NCBI RefSeq assembly: GCF_000482385.1
Contig: NZ_KI519394.1
Coordinates: 43,972-107,971 of the forward strand
Direction: 5' to 3'
Length of the DNA: 64,000 nt
Source: Nocardia sp. CNY236
GTDB taxonomy: Bacteria; Actinomycetota; Actinomycetes; Mycobacteriales; Mycobacteriaceae
Part shown: one piece after another, positions 26,780-34,320 of the stretch
How positions within the stretch are numbered: the stretch's first letter is position 1
Layout: each line of letters begins with the position of its first letter
Translations under genes and position numbers: made by a program
Notes under the pieces: generated by a model
What the model was told of the DNA's origin: nothing
Database searches by the model: none
The model's input: the letters and a program-made list of their open reading frames with translations, nothing else

Positions 26780-27175
26780 ATGCCGGAAACCCCCCAGGTC
26801 GCAGCCACTCAATCGCCGATCGGTCCGCAGCACCGTGAACTGCTCGACCAAATACTCGACAAATGGTCGCTGGAGATACTCGAAACGCTGTGCGAACAGC
26901 CCCGACGCTTCAACGAGCTCCGCAAGGCGATACCGGCCATCACCCAGAAGTCGCTGACCACGACGCTGCGGCGCCTCGAACGCAACGGAATGGTCGAGCG
27001 CATCGTGACCAGGACACGTCCGCTCGCCGTCGAATACCAGATCGCGCCATTGGGAAAGACCTTTCGCGACCCGGTCGACGCTCTACTGAACTGGACCACC
27101 GCCCACATGTCCGACGTCGCGCACGCACGCGAGCGTTTCGACGCCGAAACCTCCATCGAGGCGTCAGCGAGCTGA
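26780..27175 (+). CDS. HxlR-family transcriptional regulator
   Basis: A 131-residue winged-helix regulator of the HxlR type: LDQILDKWSLEILETLCEQPRRFNELRKAIPAITQKSLTTTLRRLERNG covers the whole HTH. It usually responds to aldehydes, oxidants or other reactive compounds, which fits a divergent ridA. Its last residues (ASAS) are read from a 52-nt segment that is a copy of the 3' end of ackA, so the C-terminus was probably formed by a recombination event. A frameshifted partial copy lies at 28018-28149. Confidence 0.92.
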   Translation: MPETPQVAATQSPIGPQHRELLDQILDKWSLEILETLCEQPRRFNELRKAIPAITQKSLTTTLRRLERNGMVERIVTRTRPLAVEYQIAPLGKTFRDPVDALLNWTTAHMSDVAHARERFDAETSIEASAS

Positions 27176-27601
27176 CGCGCACCCGGATTCGGCCACTACC
27201 CGCTGAGCGGCGCGTCCGTCACAGTGGCGATCGGACGCCCGCTGCACAGCTCGCCTCGCCAACGGTCCGGTTGCGAAGTCGGTCCCGAATTCGCGGCGGT
27301 TCGCGTGGCCGTCGACCTCCGCCCTGGTGGTGTGCTCGGTTGCAGGCACAGGCTCGTGGGCTTGTTCGAAAATATCTGCGGCGCAGCAGTACAAGGTGCC
27401 GTCATAGTCGCAGATCACCCAGTCACCGGGGCGGGCGGCGAGGACTCGGCCAGGGGTGTCGATCCAAAGATCGAGACCGACTCTCCAGATCTGCGCAATG
27501 GCACCGACCCATCTGATGATCTCGTCGACATTGGCGCCGTTGTAGCGAATGGCGTCGATTTCGAGTGGACGGCGGCGGAACCGTTGTGGGGCGGCGTGCA
27601 T
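27164..27601 (-). CDS. Phage-type protein of the PGDYV/PGDWI group, fused to ackA-derived codons
   Basis: A 145-residue frame from ATG 27601, with GGAAGG 5 nt before it. Residues about 9-85 follow a small phage protein family: RRPLEIDAIRYNGANVDEI, then a beta-rich part, RPGDWVICDYDGTLYCCAADIFEQAHEPV. Such proteins are common in actinophages; their function is unknown. The last 16 residues, RAAQRVVAESGCASAR, are nearly identical to the end of acetate kinase (RAARRVVAESGCASAR) because 27166-27217 duplicates the ackA end in the same frame. It is therefore probably a recombinant or prophage-derived gene; expression is uncertain. Confidence 0.6.
   Translation of the reverse strand: MHAAPQRFRRRPLEIDAIRYNGANVDEIIRWVGAIAQIWRVGLDLWIDTPGRVLAARPGDWVICDYDGTLYCCAADIFEQAHEPVPATEHTTRAEVDGHANRREFGTDFATGPLARRAVQRASDRHCDGRAAQRVVAESGCASAR
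27166..27217 (-). repeat. Copy of the 3' end of ackA
   Basis: These 52 nt align with 28869-28920, which covers the ackA stop and last codons, at 45 of 52 positions without gaps. It ends the HxlR gene on one strand and the phage-type gene on the other. The copy marks a recombination boundary in the glnH-ackA interval. Confidence 0.8.
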
Positions 27602-27688
27602 ATCAGCCTTCCGTTGACGTAATGAGCAGGTTTCGACCTGCGACTGCGGGGGCTTCAATCGCTCAGCGGAATCCGACGGCGATACTCT

Positions 27689-27936
27689 GCAGTCACGAAG
27701 AACCGCAGGTGCACCACGTCCGAGAACGTCGCACCGGCACCGGCCAAACCACGCGCCGTATTCCGCAGAGCCTGCACGACCTGACCGGCCAAATCACCCG
27801 TGGCCACCGGATTGCCCTGCTGGTCCCGTGCGATCTGACCGGCCAGATACACCCGAGGACTACCGGTGCCGATCGAAACATGGTGGTAGGGCACGGGCGC
27901 GAGCATGCCTTCGGGGCTGCGCAACTGCACGGTCAT
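27689..27936 (-). pseudogene. Truncated second copy of ridA
   Basis: From the ATG at 27936 the first about 80 codons match the intact ridA almost exactly (MTVQLRSPEGMLAPV...HLRFFVTA). Homology stops at 27689, and an unrelated tail reads to a stop at 27655. The missing C-terminal 50 residues include subunit-interface and active-site strands, so it is not expected to work. Confidence 0.88.
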
Positions 27937-27963
27937 CAGGAGTCCTTTCATCGACCAACAAGT

Positions 27964-27982
27964 AGGTATAAATTGCATACCT
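27964..27982. promoter_or_regulatory. Second AGGTAT-n7-ATACCT operator copy
   Basis: AGGTAT at 27964-27969 and ATACCT at 27977-27982 with a 7-nt spacer, within the duplicated ridA-hxlR intergenic region. The dyad is intact although both flanking genes are broken, so it may still bind the regulator and act as a decoy site. Confidence 0.55.
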
Positions 27983-28017
27983 GGTATCTGAAAGGAACTT
28001 CAACGATACCAAGTGTC

Positions 28018-28149
28018 ATGTTGGAAACCGCCCTGGTCACTCCCACCGGCCCCAGCCCCTGATCGGTGCACAGCACCGTGAACTGCTCGACCGAATACTC
28101 GACAAATGGTCGCTGGAGATACTCGAAACGCTATGCGAACAGCCCCGAA
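28018..28149 (+). pseudogene. Truncated, frameshifted second copy of hxlR
   Basis: The segment matches the first about 130 nt of the intact hxlR (for example ACTGCTCGACC and TGGTCGCTGGAGATACTCG), but an insertion of about 5 nt near codon 12 brings an early stop (MLETALVTPTGPSP). Homology ends at about 28149 after CAGCCCCGA. The spacing from the ridA break to the hxlR ATG is 329 nt in both copies, so the whole block was duplicated as a unit. Confidence 0.85.
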
Positions 28150-28279
28150 ATCCTCGAGGTCACCGGTCACGGCGACAAACGCGGAGTCGGCGCTGCTGCA
28201 CAGGCGCTGCAATGAGACGGCGACGCCTTCTGGGTACCGGGGCGCGAAACGACGGTATCGCTGCGACCGAATGATCAGG

Positions 28280-28732
28280 TCAGCGGATGTCCGGTGCGAG
28301 CTGCTCGGCCAGCCCAACGATGATGCCCTCCGGGCCACGGATGTAGCACAGCCGATAGCTCTGCTCGTACTGCTCCACCGAACCGACGAGTTCGGCGCCA
28401 TGGGTGCGCAGGCGAGCAACGACGTCATCGATGTCGTCGACGGCGAACATGACACGACGAATGCCCAACGTGTTCGCCGGCGTGTCTTTCGGCTCGGAAC
28501 CGATCGCCTTCGGTGTGTGGAACATCGCCAGTTCGACTCGACCGTGGCCGTCCGGGGTCCGCAGCATCGCGATGTCCTGTCGGACGTCGTCGAGCCCGAT
28601 GACGCGTTCCACCCAACGCCCCTCGACCGGCCCCCTGCCCTCCAGTTCCATACCGAGTTCGACGAAGAACTCGACAACAGCATCGAGGTCCTCGACAACG
28701 ATGAGGACGTTGTCCATCCGCCGAATCGTCAT
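28280..28732 (-). CDS. VOC-family protein (glyoxalase/bleomycin-resistance fold)
   Basis: A 150-residue vicinal-oxygen-chelate protein with two beta-alpha-beta-beta-beta modules: RMDNVLIVVEDLDAVVEFFVELGMEL at the start and IRRVMFAVDDIDDVVARLRTHGAEL from about 90. Likely metal ligands are Glu in RVELAMF and Glu in GPEGIIVGL. It may be a dioxygenase, lyase or binding protein of unknown substrate. It stands between the decayed hxlR copy and ackA, on the ackA strand, 138 nt downstream of ackA. Confidence 0.85.
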   Translation of the reverse strand: MTIRRMDNVLIVVEDLDAVVEFFVELGMELEGRGPVEGRWVERVIGLDDVRQDIAMLRTPDGHGRVELAMFHTPKAIGSEPKDTPANTLGIRRVMFAVDDIDDVVARLRTHGAELVGSVEQYEQSYRLCYIRGPEGIIVGLAEQLAPDIR

Positions 28733-28869
28733 GCCCTATCTCCTTCGTCAGCCGGCCCCCGACATAGGCGTCGTGGGCACTAAAATACCGACTCGCAGCA
28801 AGACGGAAACTCATCGCCGCGCGACCACGCCGCACCTGCGGTGCCGTCGTATTCACCTCCGGTATCGGG

Positions 28870-30111
28870 TCAGCGAGCCGACGCACAACCGGATTCGGCC
28901 ACCACCCTCCGGGCGGCGCGAGCAATGGCCAATTCCTCGTTCGTCGGCACCACCAGCACCGCCACTGGAGCATCGGGAGGGGAAATTCGGCGCGCGGCCC
29001 GGGCTCGAGCGGCATTGGCCACCGGGTCCACCGCGATACCGAAGCGCTCGAGACCGGCCACAGCGTCGGCACGCACCCGCGGGGTGTTCTCCCCGACCCC
29101 TGCGGTGAACGTAATCGCGTCGACCGCACCGAGTTCGACCAGGTATGCCCCGAGGTAATGCCGCAGCCGATGAATGTACACGTCGTAGGCGAGCAGAGCA
29201 GCACTGTCTCCATTCGCCATCAGCCGCTGCAGTTCCCGGAAATCGTTGACCCCGGACAGCCCCTTGATACCCGAATCCCGGTTGAGCAGAGTATCGACCT
29301 GGTCGATATCCAGATGCGCCGAGCGCATCAGATGCGACACGATCCCGGGATCGAGATCACCCGGCCTGCTGCCCATCACCAGCCCCTCCAGCGGCGTGAG
29401 ACCCATCGACGTGTCGACCGGCCGCCCGCCCTGCACAGCGGAAGCAGATGCGCCGTTGCCCAGGTGAAAGATGATCTGGTTCAGCTGCGCGGGATCGCGC
29501 CCGAGCAGCTCGGCCGCCTGGCCACAGACATATTCATGCGAGGTACCGTGGAAGCCGTACCTCCGAATGCCGTGAGCGGCAGCTATTTCACCATCGATGG
29601 CGTAGGTTTTCGCAGCCGCTGGCAGACCGTGGAAGAACGCAGTATCGAACACGGCGACCTGGGGCACACTCGGCAAGAGTTCGCGGACACTCTCGATCCC
29701 GGCCACATTCGCCGGATTGTGCAGGGGCGCAAGCGACGACAGCTCCGATATCGCGGTGAGCACGCCGTCATCGATCAGGGTGGGTCGATAGAACGTCTCA
29801 CCACCGTGCACCACTCGGTGCCCGACCGCGAACACTCCTTCACTCAGCACGTCACGGCCGGCCGCAGACAAGGTGTCGAAGACCAGACGTAGCCCTGTCG
29901 TATGGTCGGCGACCCGCTCCGCACGGCGAGTGATCTCACCGTCGGCGCGCTGCTCGATCGCCCCGTTGCCCTCACCGATCCGTTCCACGATCCCCGACGC
30001 GTCCACGACGCCCGACACCGGTTCCAGGAGCTGATACTTGATCGATGACGAGCCGGAGTTGAGCACCAACACCCGGTCGGTGCGATCAGAAGCTACGTCA
30101 CGATTCTTCAT
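28870..30111 (-). CDS. ackA: Acetate kinase AckA
   Basis: A 413-residue acetate kinase. Signature segments are VLNSGSSSIKYQL at the start, GHRVVHGGE, YGFHGTSHEYV and FTAGVGENTPRVR. It interconverts acetyl phosphate plus ADP and acetate plus ATP. Its ATG overlaps the pta stop (ATGA), the usual pta-ackA operon. Its 3' end (52 nt) is repeated at 27166-27217. In M. tuberculosis pta-ackA converges on pknG, whereas here the convergent neighbour is a rearranged block. Confidence 0.96.
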   Translation of the reverse strand: MKNRDVASDRTDRVLVLNSGSSSIKYQLLEPVSGVVDASGIVERIGEGNGAIEQRADGEITRRAERVADHTTGLRLVFDTLSAAGRDVLSEGVFAVGHRVVHGGETFYRPTLIDDGVLTAISELSSLAPLHNPANVAGIESVRELLPSVPQVAVFDTAFFHGLPAAAKTYAIDGEIAAAHGIRRYGFHGTSHEYVCGQAAELLGRDPAQLNQIIFHLGNGASASAVQGGRPVDTSMGLTPLEGLVMGSRPGDLDPGIVSHLMRSAHLDIDQVDTLLNRDSGIKGLSGVNDFRELQRLMANGDSAALLAYDVYIHRLRHYLGAYLVELGAVDAITFTAGVGENTPRVRADAVAGLERFGIAVDPVANAARARAARRISPPDAPVAVLVVPTNEELAIARAARRVVAESGCASAR

Positions 30112-32183
30112 CGCATCTCCTGGGCCTGGATGGCGGTGATGGCCACCGTGTTGACGATATCGGCCACCAGCGCGCCACGGGACAAGTCGTTGACCGGCTC
30201 GCGCAAACTTTGCAATACCGGGCCGATCGCAATGGCATCCGCACTGCGCTGCACGGCCTTGTAGGTGTTGTTACCGGTATTCAGGTCGGGAAACACGAAT
30301 ACTGTCGCGCGCCCGGCGACATCGGAATCGGGCAACTTGGCGTTGGCGACAGTGGGTTCGATTGCGGCGTCGTACTGAATCGGGCCTTCCACCGGCAAAT
30401 CCGGCGCGCGCTCGCGCACCCGTTCTGTCGCCACCCGTACTTTGTCCACGTCCGCTCCCGCGCCCGATGTCCCCGTGGAGTAGGACAGCATTGCGACTCG
30501 AGGTTCGATCCCGAAGCGTGCCGCGGTCGCCGCGGAGGAGATCGCGATGTCGGCCAACTGCTCCGCTGTCGGGTCCGGCACCACAGCGCAATCGCCGTAC
30601 ACGAGAACCCGATCGGCCAGGCACATGAGGAAGACACTGGACACGGTGGAGACACCGGGAATCGTCCTGATGATCTCCAACGACGGACGGATGGTGTGCG
30701 CGGTGGTGTGCGCAGCGCCGGAAACCATACCGTCGGCGATTCCCATGTGCACCATCATGGTGCCGAAATACGAGATTCCCGAGACGACTTCTCGGGCGCG
30801 CTGCAGGGTCATCCCCTTGTGCTTTCGCAACTGCGCGTATTCTGCGGCGAACTCCTCCAGATACCCCGAGTTGTTCGGGTCGAGCACCTGGGCCGCCGAA
30901 ATGTCCACCCCGAGTTCCGCGGCGCGCGTGCGCACCGCGGACTCCTCACCGAGGATGACCAGGTCGGCAATCTTGCGTTGCAGAACCCGGCCCGCCGCGC
31001 GCAGGACCCGTTCGTCATTCCCTTCGGGCAACACGATTCGCTTGCGATCGACGCGCGCTCGCTCGATGAGCTGATATTCGAACATCTGGGGCGTCACCAC
31101 CGAAGTATGGGGTACATCGATACGCCGCAACAGCTCGGCGGCATCGACGTGTTCCTCCATCACAGCGAGTGCGGTATCGACCTTGCGTGCGCTGCCCGCT
31201 GACATCCGACCACGGGTCCGGTAGGCGGCGCTGGCGGTCTCGTAGCTGCCCAGACCGGTGGTGAGGATCGGCAATTTCGGCTCCAGTCCGCTCATCAACC
31301 GAGCCATCGTGGGATGAGGCAGCAGGCCGCCGTTCATGATGATGCCCGACAGCGACGGAAATCCCTCCGCCTCGTGCGCGTTGAGCACACTCAACAACAC
31401 GTCGGATCGGTCTCCCGGCGCGATGACCATGGCACCTTCCTCCAGCCGCTCGAGGACATGTTCGGCGGTCATACCGCCCACCATGATCTGCAGCGCCTCA
31501 CGGCGCAGCAATTCCGGCTCGCCACTGTACATTTCGCCGTCGATCGCCTCGCACAGCTCAGCGACGGTCGGCGCTACCAACAGCGGGATCTCGGGCAGCG
31601 CCCAGCAGGGAGCGTCGAGTCCGCGCAGTGCGGCGCATACCTGCTCGAGTTGCCGCGGATCGCAACGGTTGGCGACAACGGCGACCAGCTGTGCATGCTC
31701 GAGGGACAATTCGCCGGCACACAGCTCGGCCAGCTGCTCGACCTGCTGCGGGCTGCGCCCGGCGCCATGCACCACCAACATGACCGGTGCACCCAGGTTC
31801 ACCGCCACGCGGGCATTGAACCGCAGTTCGCTGGGGCTGGCCACGTCGGTGTAGTCGCTGCCGACCACGACCACCGCGTCGCACACCTTGGCAACCTCGT
31901 GGAAACGCTGGACGATCTCGCTGATCGCCGCGTCCGGGTCGGCATGCACCTGCTCGTAGGTGGTGCCGACGGCCTGGGTGTAGTCGATATCGGCCGTGCT
32001 GTGCTCGAGCAGCAGTTCCAAGATGTAGTCGGTCTCGGTGGTCGAGCGCGTGATCGGCCGGAAGACTCCCACCCGCGCGACCGTCGAGCACAGAATCTGG
32101 AGCACGCCGAGCGCCACCGTGGACTTCCCCGTATCGCCTTCCGGTGAGGCGATGTAGACCGCAGAGGGAGCGTTGTCGACCAT
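30108..32183 (-). CDS. pta: Phosphate acetyltransferase Pta (long form)
   Basis: A 691-residue phosphotransacetylase with the long-form architecture: an N-terminal P-loop/DRTGG part (YIASPEGDTGKSTVALG, then ERLEEGAMVIAPGDRSDVLLS) and a C-terminal catalytic domain (RIVLPEGNDERVLRAAG, ATVFVFPDLNTGNNTYKAVQR). It converts acetyl-CoA and phosphate to acetyl phosphate. The start at 32183 matches the recalled mycobacterial protein (690 residues); an ATG at 32204 is an alternative with GGCGAGG upstream. Operon with ackA. Confidence 0.95.
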   Translation of the reverse strand: MVDNAPSAVYIASPEGDTGKSTVALGVLQILCSTVARVGVFRPITRSTTETDYILELLLEHSTADIDYTQAVGTTYEQVHADPDAAISEIVQRFHEVAKVCDAVVVVGSDYTDVASPSELRFNARVAVNLGAPVMLVVHGAGRSPQQVEQLAELCAGELSLEHAQLVAVVANRCDPRQLEQVCAALRGLDAPCWALPEIPLLVAPTVAELCEAIDGEMYSGEPELLRREALQIMVGGMTAEHVLERLEEGAMVIAPGDRSDVLLSVLNAHEAEGFPSLSGIIMNGGLLPHPTMARLMSGLEPKLPILTTGLGSYETASAAYRTRGRMSAGSARKVDTALAVMEEHVDAAELLRRIDVPHTSVVTPQMFEYQLIERARVDRKRIVLPEGNDERVLRAAGRVLQRKIADLVILGEESAVRTRAAELGVDISAAQVLDPNNSGYLEEFAAEYAQLRKHKGMTLQRAREVVSGISYFGTMMVHMGIADGMVSGAAHTTAHTIRPSLEIIRTIPGVSTVSSVFLMCLADRVLVYGDCAVVPDPTAEQLADIAISSAATAARFGIEPRVAMLSYSTGTSGAGADVDKVRVATERVRERAPDLPVEGPIQYDAAIEPTVANAKLPDSDVAGRATVFVFPDLNTGNNTYKAVQRSADAIAIGPVLQSLREPVNDLSRGALVADIVNTVAITAIQAQEMR

Positions 32184-32298
32184 GCCCGCGAGCTTAGTGA
32201 ACATCGAGCGCTCGGCCTCGCCGCCGCGGCTGGGCATTCGGTCGGGCGGTGCACGCCACTGCCGACCCATAGGCAGATCCAACCGCTATAGTCCGGGC

Positions 32299-32805
32299 AT
32301 GACTGAGGCTTTTCCGGCATGGCGGTGGGGTTCGCGCAATACACCGTTGTCGCGTGTGATGAAGAAACTTGCGGCGACGAAGGTGGGATCCAAACTCGTC
32401 CGCATCGCCGCTCCCCTGGACCGGGCCCTCTTGGAGCGTACCGACGGCAAATACACGCTGTTCGGCCCGATCGGCGAAACGGTCGTCCTACTCACCACCA
32501 TCGGCCGCAAATCCGGGCAGCCCCGCACACAGCCGTTGCTGTGTCTGCACGAAGGCGACACGCTGTTCGTGATCGGCAGCAATTTCGGCAGACCGCACCA
32601 TCCCGCCTGGACGGCCAACCTACTGACGAATCCGAAGGCCACTGTCGCGATCGGCGGCGAACGTATCGAGGTGACCAGCAGACTGGTGGACGAACCGGAC
32701 AAGAGCGCCGTCTTCGACCGCTTCGTGGAACTCGCCCAGGCCTACGCGGTCTACCGCACCCGAACCACCCGGGACCTGCGTATCTTCGCGCTGCGTCGGG
32801 CGTGA
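32299..32805 (+). CDS. F420-dependent DDN/nitroreductase-family protein (FDOR-A-like)
   Basis: A 168-residue protein of the deazaflavin-dependent nitroreductase type: VVLLTTIGRKSGQPRTQPLLC is the family hallmark near residues 60-80, followed by VIGSNFGRPHHPAWTANLLTNPKATV. Members use reduced F420 to reduce quinones, nitro compounds or other substrates. It ends 4 nt from the convergent fgd1, which makes reduced F420, so the two may be functional partners. The start at 32299 (MTEAFPAWRWG) begins the homology. The substrate is unknown. Confidence 0.88.
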   Translation: MTEAFPAWRWGSRNTPLSRVMKKLAATKVGSKLVRIAAPLDRALLERTDGKYTLFGPIGETVVLLTTIGRKSGQPRTQPLLCLHEGDTLFVIGSNFGRPHHPAWTANLLTNPKATVAIGGERIEVTSRLVDEPDKSAVFDRFVELAQAYAVYRTRTTRDLRIFALRRA

Positions 32806-32809
32806 TGGT

Positions 32810-33820
32810 TCAGGCGAGCGCACGCAGCCGGGGCGCCAGATCACGCTGGAACAGGTCCAAGAATCGGCGCTGGTCGTGTCCCGGGGCATGAAACACCAGG
32901 TGGTTCAAGCCCGCATCGAGATAGGGCTTGATCTGTTCGACCACGTGGTCGGGGTCGCTGGCGACGATCCAACGCTTGGCGATCTGCTCGATCGGTAGTG
33001 CGTCGGCGGCGGCTTCCATCTCGATCGGGTCGGTGATGCTGTGCTTCTGCTCCGCGGTCAACGACAACGGCGCCCAGAACCGCGTGTTGTCCAGGGCTTT
33101 CTGTGGATCGGTGTCGTAGGAGATCTTGATTTCGATCATCCGGTCGAGATCTTCGGCGGTGCGGTTGGCCTTGGCTGCGCCTTCCGCAATGGCGGGCATC
33201 AATTTCTCGGTGTAGAGATCCATGCCCTTGCCCGAGGTACAGATGAAACCGTCGCCCGCGCGGCCGGCGTACCGCGCCACCAAGGGGCCACCCGCCGCGA
33301 TGTAGATCGGGATTCCGCCTTTGGGTACGTCGTAGATGGATGCGCCGACCGTCCGGTAGTACTGCCCGTCGAAATCGACGCGGTCGCCGGTCCACAATGC
33401 GCGCATCAGTTCGACCGCCTCCCGCAGACGGGCGAAACGTTCCTTGAATTCGGGCCATTCGCCGACGTATCCGGTCGCGATCTCGTTGAGCGCCTCGCCC
33501 GTACCGATTCCGAGCATGACCCGGCCGGGATACAAGCACCCCATGGTCGCGAACGCCTGGGCGATCACTGCCGGGTTGTAGCGGAAGGTGGGGGTCAGCA
33601 CGGAGGTCCCGAGCGTGATGCGCTCGGTGCGCTCGCCGACCGCGGCCATCCAGGCCAGGGAGAACGGTGCGTGGCCGCCTTGGTGTCGCCAGGGTTGGAA
33701 GTGATCGCTCACGGTTGCGCTGTCCATACCGTGTTCCTCGGCCAGCACCGCGATCTCGACGAGTTCACGGGGGCCGAACTGCTCCGCCGATGCCTTGTAT
33801 CCGAGTTGGAGTTCACTCAT
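32810..33820 (-). CDS. fgd1: F420-dependent glucose-6-phosphate dehydrogenase Fgd1
   Basis: A 336-residue luciferase-fold enzyme, identical in length to mycobacterial Fgd1. MSELQLGYKASAEQFGPRELVEIAVLAEEHG, SDHFQPWRH and the GIGTGEALNE segment are characteristic, as is AAGGPLVARYAGRAGDGFICTSGKG for F420 and phosphate contacts. It oxidises glucose 6-phosphate and produces reduced F420. Its position beside pta-ackA is the same as in M. tuberculosis (fgd1-pta-ackA). The upstream neighbour is a transposase remnant whose frame runs into the fgd1 start (ATGA overlap), so the native promoter region may have been displaced. Confidence 0.96.
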   Translation of the reverse strand: MSELQLGYKASAEQFGPRELVEIAVLAEEHGMDSATVSDHFQPWRHQGGHAPFSLAWMAAVGERTERITLGTSVLTPTFRYNPAVIAQAFATMGCLYPGRVMLGIGTGEALNEIATGYVGEWPEFKERFARLREAVELMRALWTGDRVDFDGQYYRTVGASIYDVPKGGIPIYIAAGGPLVARYAGRAGDGFICTSGKGMDLYTEKLMPAIAEGAAKANRTAEDLDRMIEIKISYDTDPQKALDNTRFWAPLSLTAEQKHSITDPIEMEAAADALPIEQIAKRWIVASDPDHVVEQIKPYLDAGLNHLVFHAPGHDQRRFLDLFQRDLAPRLRALA

Positions 33821-34176
33821 CTGCCATGCTCCTCGCGTTTCGTTTCGCCGCCACCGCGATCCGCCTTCGACAGTAGCCAACCCCAACCAGACGCGTGCAC
33901 CGACCTCGCAGTCCACCCATTGCCGTTGCGTCCGAAACCAGCGAGGCCGGTCCACGGGTTGTGATCGAGAACAGCCGTAGCCGCAGAGATTTTGCTGCCC
34001 ATCGGCGGGCGGGGTGCTTCACCGAATGCCAGAGTGTGCATCCAGTCGGGGAGGTCGGTGAACGCCCACAGCAGGTGGAAACCGAAACCCCGCTTGAAGG
34101 TCGGTGCGGCGTCTTCATTCTCGGAGTGCGCCACTGCCACAAACATCGGACAGCCGGCCCGTTCGGCGTCCCCCAC
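33817..34176 (-). pseudogene. IS1380-type transposase remnant
   Basis: The frame reads VAHSENEDAAP and AAPTFKRGFGFHLLWAF, the conserved block recalled from IS1380 transposases (TAHSEKE.AAPTFKRGFGFHPL.AF). Only about 50-70 residues of a roughly 460-residue protein remain. No N-terminus, no full DDE domain and no terminal inverted repeats are seen. The open frame continues without homology to a stop overlapping the fgd1 ATG. It is a decayed insertion sequence directly upstream of fgd1. Confidence 0.7.
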
Positions 34177-34241
34177 ACCAAGTCCCTAAGAGTCGCGAGC
34201 GCATCGGCCGGCGGCGCCTGTGCGGTGTGCCCTCGGCCGCG

Positions 34242-34271
34242 GTTTCATGGTCGCGTACGCGACCATGAAAC
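34242..34271. promoter_or_regulatory. 30-bp perfect palindrome upstream of the CPBP/two-component operon
   Basis: GTTTCATGGTCGCGT (34242-34256) is followed directly by its exact reverse complement (34257-34271), with no spacer and no mismatch. It lies 49 nt before the CPBP start. A perfect dyad this long suggests a dimer or tetramer binding site; it could also form an RNA hairpin. No T tract follows. Confidence 0.6.
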
Positions 34272-34320
34272 GGTCCCGTTCACCACCGACTTCCCGCGAC
34301 AGCCGCCCTGTAATGAGGTC

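Noticed and set aside
28150..28279. Search for a remnant of pknG after the decayed hxlR copy
   Set aside because: The readable frames (for example ILEVTGHGDKRGVGAAAQALQ broken before 20 residues of match) show no resemblance to recalled PknG sequence.
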